A DNA stretch of 64,000 bases from Simmondsia chinensis (GCA_018398585.1 JAGTTD010000015.1:28229478-28293477), one strand, 5' to 3'. Numbered from the stretch's first letter, positions 22,625 to 35,385 are shown. Notes: generated from the sequence alone by a model not told the origin. Translations and numbers: made by a program.

Positions 22625-23636
22625 TAAGGCTCTGTTAGGCACGTGAAATTGGAATTGGAATGTGGAATTGGGCTATGGAATTGCAATTCCAATTCCAATT
22701 ATGATGGAATTGGAATTCTAATGGAATTGAAATTCCATTGTTTGGTTCATCAAAGGAATTGGAGGTCGAAATTATAATTACATAATGATTCAAATTATCT
22801 AAGGTTTTCGGTGAATTGAGTTGGCGTATTTCGACATTTGAGTCAACTAGGGTTCGATTTCGGTCGAAGAGGTTCACATTGCGTTCAAGTTATTACGGTT
22901 GGAGCGATTCAATTTCAGTTCAAGTTATTTGATATTCGAGTCAAATTGGGTTGAGGATCACATCGGATTATTTGGTGTTCAAGTTACCTCAGATTTTTAA
23001 TTAATCGAGTTACGTGTTTTCGGGATTTGGGATATTTAGGCTCGAGTTTAAGTTCATTTAAGTCATTTCAAGCTCGAATCATCTTAGTTTTGGGACAAAT
23101 GAGTTGTATCATTTCAAATTTCGAGTCATCTTAGACATGAGTTTAAGATGGGTCGGGTCATTTTGGGAATGGAACGTATTAAAATTCTGGTCAATTTGGT
23201 CGAGTAATTTTCACTTTGGCTCAACTTGTTTACATCACATTCAAGTCGAGTTGGGTCATTTCGGAATTTGAGTTAAGGTGATTTCGGTCATTCCACGTTC
23301 AAGTCAATCAAATGGAGTGATTTCGAGGTTCGGGACAAATTTTAGCTTGTGTTAAAGTCTTTGGATTTAGAGTTATTTTTTTATTTGATTAATCAAGTTG
23401 GGTCATTTTGGGTTTTAGGCTAATGGAGTAAATATGAAATTGCAATTCCTTACCCCCACCCTATGGAATTGGAAAATTTGATTTTCAGTTAAAATCCAAT
23501 TCCATGGAATTGGACAATGGAATTGTAATTTCAAATCCTAGCAAATGAACCAAACAACAGAATTGGAATTCTGGGCTCCAATTCTAGCCTCAGCCCCAAT
23601 TCTAACCTCCAATTCCATGCTTCAAACACGGCCTAA
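22625..23636. mobile_element. About 1-kb element with GGAATTGGAATT subterminal repeats
   Basis: The left end GGCTCTGTTAGGCACGTG and the right end (minus strand) GGCCGTGTTTGAAGCATG are followed inward by arrays of GAATTGGAATT and its complement. The centre (22900-23420) is a GGGTCATTTCGG-type degenerate array. No transposase is present. Confidence 0.55.
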
Positions 23637-24560
23637 ATTGAATTCCTATGTAAAGTTATATTTTCTGTAGATTTAATTCTTGTAGTAAATTTTTAAGAAG
23701 TAGATGTAAAGCATTTAAAGATCGGGAGAAAAAAAATACAACTTCTTAAGAAAGGTTGACTTAAAAATAAAGGAATTATAATTGAGCTGGGGTATGGTTA
23801 TTAAAATCTTGATTATAATCTTAAAATTTTATGATTTTATGATTTTGTAATTGTTGAGAGTTCTGAATCCTAGATAGAATCCTAATTTTATAGAGTCTTA
23901 CAATTCATTCATATTACATGAAATGAACGGATGGGATCATAATATTATGTTATGATTTTATTGCCCGGACCTCAATTCTACTAACGTATACAAATAAAAA
24001 GTTAAAAATGTAAAAAATAAGCATATATTACAAACAAACTTACGTTATTAGCTTGAAATAAAAGAAAGTTAATTAAGCATTTATATACTTTCAAAAAACT
24101 TAAATTAAATGTGTTATATGTTTTAACCTTGATATAAAATTCGATTAGCAACATATATCTTAAAAGCTTTCATAGTTATTATAGCATAAAATGACACATC
24201 TATGTTGTATTATAATAATTTTATGATATTTGATTATATTTCTTATATATACCCGTGCAAGTTGAGGTCTTATTTTTGAACCATATAACGGATACTAATA
24301 CTAAAATAAATTATACTATATAGATTTAATTCTGCGATTCCGACTCTAAAGCTCCTACCGATTCTATGTTGAATCCCAATTCTAACAACCTTGGCTAGGG
24401 GCTAGGTAAATTACTTTCAGTGTTCTAAAGATATTGAAAATTGCTAAACAATTTCTAATTCCCACATTTTGCCACCTTCATATCAACCAAACAAAAGCTC
24501 AAATCTCTACTTTTCGGTAATTTCTACTTCTCGTATCTATTTTTTGCCAACCAAATAAAG
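23637..24560. other. AT-rich intergenic DNA
   Basis: No gene was seen. 24330-24400 shares wording with 19800-19870 (complement). 24400-24560 has TGCCAACCAAATAAAG, a hAT-MITE-like end. Confidence 0.35.
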
Positions 24561-24569
24561 CCTTTAAAT

Positions 24570-25110
24570 GACTTTACTTACATGGTTTGAACTTAAATCA
24601 ATCCAACATGATCTAAACTTGAACCAATGTAACTCAAATACGGAAATATCTAAACTGATATACCCAAAATTCGAGATGAATGGAACCTGAAGTGACCCTA
24701 TCTGACTGGGATTTGACCTTAATGAGACCCATCCAAGCTGATCCAAAACCCAAGATAGGCCAGTATAATTGAACCGAAAATGAGTAAAACTAAACATGGC
24801 ATGACACAAACTCTGTCCCACCTAAATTTGACTCAGCCGGAGCAACCTGAAACTAAAAGTGACACAATCTAATTGACTTGAAACCAAGATGGCTCGTTCT
24901 AAATCACCCTAACCTAACTCAAACTTGACCTGTGCTACCTCGGGCCCTATAATTAAACCATCTAATTAATCCAAATTTTGATACGACTTGAGCACGATAT
25001 GATTATACCCAACAAAAATCCGCCCCGAGTTGACCCAAAACTCGAAATGACTTCAATCCAAAATGGTCTGATCCGACCAAAACCCAACCCTGATACTGAA
25101 AATACAGAAT
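24570..25110 (-). repeat. Degenerate GGGTC-type motif array, opposite orientation
   Basis: Units such as ACCCAAAACTCGAAATGACTT and CTGACTGGGATTTGACC are the complement of the 20450-21065 motif family. Confidence 0.4.
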
Positions 25111-26104
25111 GATCTAACTTGAATGCTAAAAAATTGCGAAAATTAATTATAAAATTACAATTTAACTTGTCATTTTTTGGTCATACAAATAATAAAAATT
25201 TAATTCTATCATCGTAGTCCAATGTCAATTCCATGTTCTAAAGATAGCCTTGTGCTCTGTTTGGCAAATGAGTGAGAGAGGTAAAGAGAGGAAGGTGAGA
25301 GATTAAGAGATTATTTTATCATTGTTTAAATATGGTTAATAACAATGAGTAAAAATAAAGAGGGGTAAATCAGATACAATTATTTATAACTGGATAAAAC
25401 AGCAAAAATAAAGAGAGTTTTAATTAAAATAAGGATAAAATTGCTAAATTTTTATAGAACTTTATCATCTTTTACCCCTCAAATTGGGATTAAAAAAAGA
25501 GAGGTAATGAAGAATAATGTGGGTAAATTTTAACCTTCATTACCCAAAAAAAAAAAATATCGAATAAAGTGAACCTCTGCTCCTATTATTACTAGGTGTG
25601 TTTTATTTGAATCAAGTCAAGCCCGAAGATAAGCTCGAGGATTAGCTTGTTTACACCTAGTTCAACTCAGACTTGGCTTGAAGCTCGTCGAGTTCAAGAA
25701 TTTCAAGCTCGAGCTCGGCTCATCATAGGCTTGGACTCGACTTGGTTCGGTTGAGGTACAACCTGGCTCAATGATCTCCTAACTAAGCTTGCCATGTCTA
25801 AAGCTCATTTGAGCTCAATCTAAACTCGTTTAGGCTTGCTCATTTAGATTGAAACTTGGCTTGGTTGGACATATGAAAACTAATACACTACATTAAGATG
25901 GGCTCGTTTAGACCCATGAACCTACGAGCTTGAGCTTAATTAAGCTCAAGCTCAGCTGGATAAACGAGCCGACTCAGCTCAGTTGAGCTCGAGGTGGAAG
26001 CCAACTGAGCTTTTTGAACTTTATGGCGAGTTCTTAATCCGAGTTGCCAAGTTAGGCGAGTCTTATCTATTCCGCTAGCGAAAATGGTGACCCACCTGTG
26101 CATT
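25111..26104. other. Intergenic DNA with MITE-like and AGCTCGAGC-type sequence
   Basis: 25255-25560 begins CTCTGTTTGGCAAATGAG and is rich in AGAGAGGTAA/TTACCC, like an inverted-repeat element. 25600-25990 is a degenerate GAGCTCGAGCTCGGCTC-type array. No gene was seen. Confidence 0.4.
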
Positions 26105-26124
26105 ACTAGGTGTTTTTTTAACAC

Positions 26125-26371
26125 AAAAAGGAACATACTCAGTGCTTTAAGGGCTCCCACCTACGCAGGGTCTGGGAGGGGCGGATGGACGCAGCCTTCT
26201 CCCTTTAGGGTGTTAACCTGAAGGGAGGATGTTTCCTAGTGCCCTCAACCTGATAGTGAGGACTTCCCATGAGATCACCCATCCTGGTACTGCTCTCGCC
26301 CAAACACGCTTAACTTCAGAGTTCTAATGGGATCCGGTGACGGCGTATTGGTGTCCTTTTTAGTTTTTTTA
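26125..26371 (-). mobile_element. 5S rRNA-headed Au-like SINE (copy F)
   Basis: On the minus strand it has a 5S head (GATCCCATTAGAACTCTGAA, GCGAGAGCAGTACC, GATGGGTGATCTC) and an Au-like body with TATGTTCC tail. ACTAGGTGTTTTTTTAACAC (26105-26124) and ACTAGGTGTGTATTTAACAC (26372-26391) form a 20-bp target duplication with two mismatches. Confidence 0.88.
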
Positions 26372-26578
26372 ACTAGGTGTGTATTTAACACACCCAACCG
26401 AATTTTTTTCAACATTTTTTTTACAATGATAATACCTTAGGAGGAGGGGAAATATTCCTAAGTTTCCTTTAAAGGGGGATTCACTATGACTCTAATGATA
26501 ATCAAACTTGGGTCATATTGTTGACAGTTGAAGAACTCCACCGCTAGACTATATGCCTTAGTGGACAATTGTTTTAAG

Positions 26579-27293
26579 AGTTATTTACATTTTAGTATTC
26601 CGATATTTTTGAAAATAATAAAAAGGACCTTCATATTTTTGAATTATTAAAAAGGCCCCTAAGTTTTTATCATGTTAGTAAAAAAGCTTCTTACAAGTGT
26701 AATGACGTCATTTTTCATCGACAGAGATGACGTGGAAATTGCTTTTTATTAATGTTACAAAAAAATTACTTAAAGTACGCTTCAACACCTTTATTCTTAC
26801 TTTATAAACTCGAAATTCAAGGATGTGTGACCTCCTGGGAAGTCCTCACCCTCAAATTGAGGGCACTGGGAAACAACCTCTTTTCAGGTTGACAACCTGA
26901 AGGGGGAAGGTTGCGTACATCCGCCCCCCAGACCCTGCGTAGGCGGGAGCCCTTGAGGCACTAGGTATGTTCCTTTCCTTTTTATAAACACGAAATTCAA
27001 GATGTCATGTTATGTAAAAACTATCTTTTTTATTTAATTTATTTTAAAATATGGTTATTATAGAGTGCTTTTGTCATTTACTGTAGTATTAATAAAAACG
27101 CAGCTGTTACGCCAGATTTGACGACTAAAAATGACATTATCATGTTGGCGATGAATCTTTTTATTAATGCAACATAAACTTAGGGGTCTTTTTATTAATA
27201 TGATAAAAATTTAGGAGCTTTTTTAATAATTTAAAAATATTATAATTTTTTTATTATTTTTAAAAATGTCAAAATATTAAAATATAAATAACT
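26579..27293. mobile_element. MITE, family M1, split by a SINE
   Basis: AGTTATTTACATTTTAGTA at 26579 is the inverse of the right end TATTAAAATATAAATAACT at 27293. TGACGTCA is at 26703-26710. SINE copy G and its target duplication (26801-27000) interrupt it. Confidence 0.75.
26821..26980 (+). mobile_element. 5S-headed SINE truncated inside 5S (copy G)
   Basis: It starts at GGATGTGTGACCTCCTGGGA, which is 5S box C, and continues through the whole Au-like body to TATGTTCCTTTCC. Flanks TTTATAAACTCGAAATTCAA (26801-26820) and TTTATAAACACGAAATTCAA (26981-27000) differ at one base. The 5' truncation with intact target duplication is typical of incomplete target-primed reverse transcription. Confidence 0.9.
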
Positions 27294-27345
27294 TCTTTTA
27301 ACCTACTTCAGAATTTTTCCCCTTTTTTTTTTTTTATATCTTACA

Positions 27346-27380
27346 GCCCATTGGGCCCACCGGGCCTGCACAAAACCCTA
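27346..27380 (+). promoter_or_regulatory. Probable GluRS promoter: TGGGCC sites and telo box
   Basis: GCCCATTGGGCCCACCGGGCC is followed by AAACCCTA at 27373-27380. TGGGCY (site II) plus telo-box pairs are common in plant promoters of translation-related genes. A GC- and CT-rich segment to about 27575 could be a noncoding first exon, with a donor at GATAGAG|GTCAGT and an acceptor near TTCTTTTGTAG at about 29265. The small ORFs here are not supported as proteins. Confidence 0.45.
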
Positions 27381-27622
27381 GCATCTGATCCCCCGCGCTC
27401 TCCTCAGCAACCTTGCACACTCTCTCTCCCTACAACACCGCCAATCGCGCCGGTCACCGCCGGTGCCGCACCACCTCACCCGCGCATCCAGACACCTCTG
27501 CGCGCGCAACGCACCGAAGCGCCATCGCGAATTACCTTCGTGCGTTCAGGCGCGAGATCTGGGGCCCTGTTGATAGAGGTCAGTTTTGTTATTTACTCTT
27601 TTGTTTTACTTTTTGCGTAGTT

Positions 27623-27900
27623 ATTTACGTTGTTGGTCCCTGATGTTTTTGGTTTGATCAAATTGGCACCTTGTCTTCTTTTTGTTCAAAATGGTCTTTA
27701 ATGTTTGAAATGTTGTACAAAATGGTTCGTATCATTCAAATTAAAACGAAGTTGGACCAATTTTGTCAAATAAAAGGAAAAAATGGGGAACCATTTTGAA
27801 AAAAAAAGACTAATTTGAACAAAATTATAAATATTAGAGGCCATTTTGAAAAAAAAAGATAAATTTAAACAAATTTAAAAATATTAGTGATCGTCTGCGG
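27623..27900. mobile_element. Partial MITE related to 57810-58166
   Basis: TTGGTCCCTGATGTTTTTGG and later TTATAAATATTAGAGGCCATT repeat the terminal wording of the element at 57810. It lies in the presumed 5'-UTR intron of GluRS. Confidence 0.45.
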
Positions 27901-28112
27901 ATTGATACATGCCCAAATGAATATGAGAGCAGGGAGTAATAGAGTAGCCCAATAGGAAGTAGACGGCCTGGTTAGGGGAGGGGGACAAACTCTATATATA
28001 AGAGTTTGATTGTACTGACTTCAAATTTTATAAAATGAGAGCAGGATTAACAGAAATAAAATCGTAATCATCATATCAATTTGACTTTAAATTTCATAGT
28101 CTCGTGTATATT

Positions 28113-28403
28113 TGTCAGGGAACCAACTATCAAAAGTTTGAGTTGATGAGGGAAGGCCCACGAATGACTTTGTACTTTAACAGGCCCGCTTATGTGAATG
28201 TCTATTTGGCTTGAAGCAGGGACATTGGACATGCTTAACTAATATCTTGTGATTAAATTATGTTAATGTTGAAAGTAGAGGCTATTTGGATTCGAACCTA
28301 CGACTTCTTGATCGATAAGGCTCTGATACTATGTTAAAGAACCAACTATTCCAAAAGCCTAAGCTGATGGGGAAAAGCCTAGGAATGGTTTTTTACTTTA
28401 ATA
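28113..28403 (-). mobile_element. TRIM retrotransposon
   Basis: Direct terminal repeats lie at 28113-28182 (TGTCAGGGAACCAACTATC...TTTAACA) and 28332-28403 (TGTTAAAGAACCAACTATTC...TTTAATA). GGCTCTGATACTA at 28319-28331 is the complement of a TAGTATCAGAGCC primer-binding site, so the element reads on the minus strand. The roughly 150-bp interior has no coding capacity. Confidence 0.75.
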
Positions 28404-29330
28404 ATAATAAGTCATTAGTTGATCATCTTTTTCAGGTCTAACCATATATCCATATTCTAATTTCTCATCCTAAACGACTTTGGATTGTTGGAAAAATAAT
28501 GGAAGAATAATCAAACTCGTTTGAAAAAGACGAAGATTGTTGTGATGCTTTGTAGTTCACCACTTATCTAAAGTCGTTTATAAGCCTGTACCAATACAAA
28601 CGGGACTAATTGACACTCTAATCCACGGCTAACACAATGCCGACTATTTAGTGTATTCCAGAGTATTGGACTAAATCGTGCTTATTAATTAAACTCAAAA
28701 ACAGAAATTTACTGGAAAAAAGGGTTGAACTGTGAGGGAAAAGATAAAGATGACTGGGATTTATAGACCCAAATTCTCTAAACTTTAACGGGTAGAAAAA
28801 TATGTAATAATAGAGAAGATTAGTGGTGGAGAATGAATCTGGATCTCCAACAATATTATGCAGTATTGAAGGATATTAAGCCTTGCACAATGATGTCTTC
28901 CCAATGATATGATGCAATAACGCAGGGAAATCATTAGGGCCTAATTCACTTCTCATAAGGGTCAAAATCGGTAACAAATGGTTATAAAATAAATTTATCG
29001 GGTCACATAAAATGATTGTGCTTTCTTCGTATTTTCTATGTGGGACAAACTTTCTACCATTAAAAAGTAAAGCAAATCAAACATGCATATCCTAAACTAG
29101 TTTTTTTCCCCCCCCCCTTATTTTATGCTGGTGAATTTTATGGCATTTTCCTTTTAAGTATTTAGGTATTGGCAATTAACCGTTGGGAGGACAATATTGT
29201 TCTCCATATCTGAAGATTGATCGTGAACATCGACTGATCTTGCATTGCAATCTGTTCTTTTGTAGATTATTCAAGGGTTCATTGAGATTTAAGATTTAGA
29301 CGAACTCCATCTCTTCGTTATAAGTTAGAG
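28404..29330. other. Unassigned sequence upstream of the GluRS start
   Basis: No coding or repeat signature was recognised. It is part of the presumed GluRS 5'-UTR intron and the leader from about 29266. Confidence 0.35.
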
Positions 29331-29341
29331 GGGGAGAAAGT

Positions 29342-32300
29342 ATGGAGATTAAGCTGTTGTTCGCTGCTGATAACCCTCCATTATCGGTAATTTCTGCGGC
29401 GAAGGTAGCTGGTGTTCCTTTGGTGACTGATTCTTCTCTGCCATCTGGCTCTGTTCCGGCTTTTGTTCTCTCAGATGGGTATGCATCAATATCTATCTAA
29501 AGTTCATTTCTGTATATTGATGAGTAGCACGCTAATTGAAGATCTCCTGGTTGTCGATATTGTGATAAAGAAAAAGAATGTAGGAAAACGAATCAATTGC
29601 CCACATCACATACAGGTCTTTGTGGTTCAGTATTGTGTCTATATCCACAAAGCTGCAAATATTTCACTTATTTTATAGGAGAAGGATTTCCTCAATACAG
29701 CATTGGTCCTTTTGCTATCTCACCTTTCGTATGCGCAAAACTGTAGTGTGAACGATGCATAACCCAGGTCAGCAGTTGAATATGGGCCAAAATGAATCAA
29801 ATTTCTTTGCGTTTGGCATCTTCCCCCAGTCTCCATGGCCCATTTCCATGGCCATTTTGGGTCACTAGACATTTAAACCAGGCTGAAGCCCATCATTTGT
29901 TTTTCTGGTGACATTGCTTGTCTTTGAATGTCTAATTTGATGCATTATTCGCATTCTCTCTAAGAGCTCCGTCAAAACTTGTAATTTGAAAGTATTATTT
30001 TCTTTGTAATTTGAAAGTATTATTTTCTTTATCAGATACTAAAGCATAAGCATTGCAAATTTGTGTCGAAGAAGGGGATTCGGGGGTATGATGGATTCAA
30101 TTTTTTGGCTAAAAGGCTAGACCTTTATGGGCTTCTGTGCATTCATATTGAAGTTTGGGGTGTTTGAATGGCTTCCTTGTCATCGATTGGACTTGTAAAT
30201 GTCACTGTCTGTGGTTCGTGGGAAAGCCATATGAGAACACTAGGCTAACTAGTCTTATTTCTATTGATGTCTTCCACTTCCTCGTATCAGCCAGATCAAC
30301 TTGTTGCAAATAATATGGATATGCTTGTGCTGTATGGTGTTACTTGTCAACTTGACATGTTTATGATTTTTTCTGAATTGGCTTACACGTTTACTATTTT
30401 TTTAGGAAATTATCAGTTAGCTACCTTGAGGTTTGATTGTTCATCATTAGGTACCATGATATTTCAAAATATACGATAGGATAACTTGAGGTTTTAAAAT
30501 TTTAGTAGTTACCCACAAAGTAATATTTTATGAATCAAGATTCCTTCTGCTAGAATTCGATAGATTTTTGTTGGAAAATGCTAAAGTGGAATATAATTCT
30601 GAGTATCTTCATTAGATTTAGATATTTTTTGCCCAAAAAATGCTAACACAACACGTGATTTTGCATTATATAGGTATTTTAGTCTCAAACTTCGGTGAAT
30701 TTGTCATTGTAATTCGGTTATTTTTGCTAAAATACTAGCATGACTTATATATTAACGTAATTATGCACTACATTAGCATTTTTTGTATAAAATTGGTCAT
30801 ATTCTTACAAAAATTCCAACATAAGGTACCCACGTGATACAATATTCAAGACTCATGATACCTCATTTTATATTTTGAAATGTCAGGGCACCTTCAATGG
30901 TAAATGATCAAACCTCTTGGTGCTTAAGTGGTGCTTTCCCTTTTCTAGTTTAAGTACTTTTCTTGTCTTATGCTAATGCTCGTTTCTTATTACTGATCAA
31001 AAAATTGTTTTGGGTTACATGGATTGGTTTTTAGGTCAAAACTACAAGGGGCAAACGATCTTTTAAGGCATATTGGTCGGATTGTAAGCAATTTGAATCT
31101 ATATGGGAAGGATGCAGTGGAATCCTCAGAGGTTAGTTTCCCTTCTTACATATGCTATTCTTCTGTTTTCTTCGTGTGTTCTAATATTTATTTCCTCATT
31201 TGTAGGCATTCCTTACTTTCTTTATTTATTTACGTCATTTTTGTTTTTCAGATTGATAAGTGGTTGGATTACTTCACCATCTTTGCCCAAGGTTCAGAAT
31301 TCGAAGTGGGTTGCAACTATGTGGATGGGTATCTGTTGACCAGAACCTTTTTGGTTGGTCATGATCTTTCCCTTGCTGACATAGCTCTGTGGTCGGCTCT
31401 TGGAGGTAACGAGATTGTAGTTGATGATCTTTCCATTGACTTTGTTGTATTTATGTGTTATGTACTTGTTTACTTCTGCGAAAATGGCGAGTAATTGCTC
31501 CTATCATGTATGCAGATTTCATTGAGCATGAATTCGATTTCCTCTTGTCTGAATTTATGTTTCATATTTTGATATCCATTCATTGGAAGGACCTTCCTTA
31601 TTTGGCTTTTCACTCTAGTTAGATTGGCTACATATCTTCCCTTGGACCATAGTTATGGTAGTGCTTTTTTTCGTTAAATGTACTCCTCAGCAAAACGGTT
31701 GCAGCCCTTTGGAAACAACCTCCCTTCAGGGTAACATCCTGAGGGGTAAGACCGCATACATGTGACTTTCCCTAGTCCCTGGCTGAACGGGAGCCCTTTC
31801 AAGCACTTGGTTTGTTTTTGGTTGGTTGTTTGTTTGTGTCTGATATGTTACAATACAGAAATGGCTGTTGGATGCCCATGATCTCTGAGAATGACAAGGC
31901 ATGTTATGTTTTCTTTTACATGTTATATGGATGTTGGTGTGTGTTCAAATAATTACCATGGAATCAAATGATGTTTGTTAAGTAATGAATTTTGAGCGAG
32001 CCTTTATATGATTGGATGTTACTTTATAGTACTCTTGTAATTCTCCCAAAATGCATGTACGTTGCATTTATTTATTATAACATACTTGTAATTTTTCTTT
32101 ACATGCTTGAAACTCTCAAAGGGGTACAAAAATTATCGACTTTATGGTTATCCAATTTTCACGAACACTTTAAACAAACTTGCATTCGATTACTTTTTAA
32201 CACTGTTGTCGTGGCCTATCACCAAGTAAATTTGGAGCAAAGTTTATGTATCCTTCTTGTGTCTGTTTATGTAAGTTCATAGATATCCATGGCATGTTTT

Positions 32301-35300
32301 TTGTCATGCAGGTTTTTCTACTTTATACATCTTCTCGCTCAATGTATATTTGTCTATATCTCTTGTTTGCGTCCTTCAGGAACTGGCCAGAGGTGGGAGA
32401 GCTTGAGAAAATCCAAGAAATATCAGAATCTTGTGAGATGGTATAACTCTGTGACTTCTGAGTACAGCTCAGCCTTAAACGAAGTGTTGGGAACCTACGT
32501 TGGCAAAAGAGGAGCAGGAAAGCCACTGGCGGCAAAATCAAAGGAACACGATGCTCAAAATCACTCAAAGAGTGCAAACATTGACATAAATGAAAAGGCA
32601 AAATCAGTTTCAGGGGCTGAAATAGATCTTCCTGATGCCGAAGTTGGAAAAGTTTGCCTAAGGTTTGCTCCCGAGCCTAGTGGATATCTTCATATAGGGC
32701 ATTCAAAAGCAGGTTTATTAAACAAGTACTTTGCTGAAAGATATAAAGGTCAACTGATTGTGCGGTTTGATGATACAAACCCCGCAAAGGAGAGCAATGA
32801 GTTTGTTGAAAACCTTCTCAAAGATATTGAAACCTTGGGAATTAAGTACAATGCCGTCACATTCACATCTGATTACTTTCCTCAGCTGATGGAAATGGCT
32901 GAAAAATTAATCCGCCAAGGTAAGGCGTATGTTGATGATACACCACGAGAGCAAATGCAGAAAGAAAGGATGGATGGGATCGAATCGAGATGTAGGAACA
33001 ATAGCATAGAGGAGAATCTGAAGTTATGGAACGAAATGATTGCTGGATCAGAGAGAGGTGTAATGTGTTGCCTCAGGGGAAAGCTCGACATGCAGGATCC
33101 GAACAAGTCTTTGCGGGACCCAGTTTATTACCGATGCAATCCAGTTCCTCATCATCGTATAGGGTCAAAGTATAAACTCTATCCAACTTATGATTTCGCT
33201 TGTCCTTTTGTGGACGCATATGAAGGCATAACACACGCATTGAGGTCCAGTGAATATCATGATCGTAATGCTCAGTATTACCGTATTCAGGAGGACATGG
33301 GTATGAGAAAAGTTCACATATATGAATTCAGTCGATTGAACATGGTGTATACTCTTCTTAGCAAGCGTAAGCTTCTCTGGTTTGTCCAAAATGGGAAGGT
33401 GGATGGATGGGATGATCCTCGTTTTCCTACTGTGCAAGGCATTGTGCGTAGAGGGCTAAAGATCGATGCGCTTATTCAATTCATACTTGAACAGGTATGC
33501 TGCTTTATCATCCTTCAAGGATTGGTCGATGCATCTTTTATTCTGCTGCCAGTATTATTCTGGAGCTCACAAGAATCCTTAGAAGCTCAATTTTACCTCC
33601 TTTCATTTTAAGCTAATATTTTGAAGTCAAATTGCAGTTTCCTGTTGCCTTTTCCAGTTTCATGGAAGCTATGTAACGGGTCTTCTTGTTGGGTTTTTGA
33701 GAAAGCGCAAGTTACATTCAGCTTTTCTGTTAGCCAAAATTTGTATGAATGGGCTCTTAGTTATTATTTTTTACTCTCTTTTGGTAGTTTTTCAACCTGT
33801 AAAATACATTTATAGATATGTCCTAACATATAGAATAAAATGTATGTACATTATGAAGATTAATATTAGGACCATTATGAATGGTCAATAATCTGTTCCA
33901 TGATGTATAGTGTTAAGATTATAATCTATCTAGTTGTCTTTGCTAGGGAGCTTCCAAAAATCTCAATCTCATGGAATGGGATAAACTTTGGACAATAAAC
34001 AAGAAGATTATTGATCCTGTGTGTCCTAGACATACCGCAGTGATCAAGGAGCGCTGTGTTCTTGTGACACTAACTGATGGTCCTGAGAAACCTTTTGTCC
34101 GCATCATACCCCGGCATAAGAAGTACGAAGGTGCGGGAGAAAAGTGCACGACATATACCAAAAACATATGGATCGATCAAGCTGATGCTGTAGCCATCTC
34201 TGTTGGCGAGGAAGTAACTTTGATGGATTGGGGGAACGCCATTATCAAAGACATCAACAAGGACGAGGCTGGAAATGTTACACGTCTCACTGGGGTTTTG
34301 CATCTTGAAGGGTCTGTGAAAACTACAAAGTTGAAGCTCACTTGGCTTCCCGAAATTGAGGAATTAGTTAAACTCTCACTTCTGGAGTTTGATTATCTCA
34401 TCACAAAGAAGAAGGTACTTGTCATTTTAGACAACCATGGTGATTGGCAACCTTTTTTTTTTTTTTCCCCTGATTATCGAAGCAAATATTTTTGCAGTTG
34501 CTTAGTTTTAAGAGTATCTGCTAGGTTTTATAGTTTTCTTGCTTAGTTTTTTATGGCCGCGTTTTTTACCCACTGCTATTGTCAGAAGACTAGTTTGATC
34601 ACTTGGGCAGCAACTATTTTATTTTTGGTAAGAGGAGAAATTATATTAAGAGAAAGGATGCATGTATTTAAGAATAAAGGGCTTGGTTGGCCAAGTTGTT
34701 AAAAAATGTTTTTTTCAGAAGCGCTTTTGTAAATATTCTAGAGCATTTTTGTCTGAAAATTTTTTAGTTTATGCTTACGCTTTTGCTCTAAAAGATAAGT
34801 ATTATTTTCTTACTTCTGGTTGAAAGCCGAAAAATAGGTTTTGTTTTTATTTAAAAGCACTTTTCCGTTTACGCCAAAAACCCTTAAAATCTAAAAAAAG
34901 TGCATTTTCTATTCCCCCCCCCCCCCCCCCCAAAAAAAAAAAGGCCAAATAGGTGCAAAATGTCATTGGAGAATGAAGGAAACACAAATATAGACTTCTG
35001 AGCGAGCAAAACAAAGCTCTCCAATTGTTTTGTAAATTTTAACCAGGAGCTAAGCCTAGAAAGACCAGTTTACCATTTAAGTTAGCACGACTTTTATTTG
35101 TCTTTAAAAATGTTGTGTTTCTTTTCAACCAAATGCACTAGAAAAATTCATTCCTTATGATTTCAGCTGGAAGAAGATGAAGATTTCATCGATGTTCTTA
35201 ACCCAGTAACAAAGAAGGAAACTTTAGCACTCGGGGACTCAAACATGCGAAATCTGCAGAGGGGAGAAATTCTACAGCTAGAGAGAAAAGGGTACTTCAG

Positions 35301-35385
35301 ATGTGATGTTCCCTTCGTGAGAAGTTCAAAACCAATTGTTCTGTTTGCTATTCCAGATGGGAGGCAACAATCTGTATTGAGGTAA
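29342..35385 (+). CDS. GluRS: Cytosolic glutamyl-tRNA synthetase, six coding exons
   Basis: It attaches glutamate to tRNA-Glu in the cytosol. Exons with GT-AG junctions that keep frame are 29342-29478, 31035-31131, 31252-31405, 32380-33494, 33947-34414 and 35167-35385. They total 2,190 nt, or 729 residues, close to the roughly 720 usual for plant cytosolic GluRS. The N-terminus (MEIKLLFAADNPPLS) starts a GST-like appendage to about residue 190, typical of eukaryotic enzymes and of protein contacts. The class I catalytic core has FAPEPSGYLHIGH with HIGH at about 234-237, RFDDTNP, and the KMSKS-equivalent SKRKL at about 457-461. RRGLKIDALIQFILEQ and the C-terminal beta-barrel anticodon-binding region (GEEVTLMDWGNAI, KKETLALGDSNMRNL, KGYFRCDVPF) follow. 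All motifs look intact. Introns 1, 3 and 5 carry repeats. No transit peptide is seen, which fits a cytosolic enzyme. Confidence 0.95.
30406..30940. mobile_element. MITE, family M2, in GluRS intron 1
   Basis: The left end GGAAATTATCAGTTAGCTAC and the right end (minus strand) GGGAAAGCACCACTTAAGCA are diverged inverted repeats with the family wording CTTGAGGTTTGATNNTTNATCA at both sides. Confidence 0.6.
31690..31830 (+). mobile_element. Au-like SINE in GluRS intron 3
   Basis: It contains CCCTTTGGAAACAACCTCCC, TTCAGGGTAACATCCTGAGG, GGGTAAGACCGCATACATG and CGGGAGCCC with a (TTTG)n-like tail. The head is missing and the target duplication was not resolved. Confidence 0.65.
34914..34943 (+). repeat. 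C19A11 homopolymer tract in GluRS intron 5
   Basis: Nineteen C residues are followed directly by eleven A residues. Confidence 0.9.

Noticed and set aside
27351..27643. Proline/arginine-rich ORFs
   Set aside because: They overlap the presumed GC-rich promoter and leader of GluRS; no conserved protein sequence was seen.
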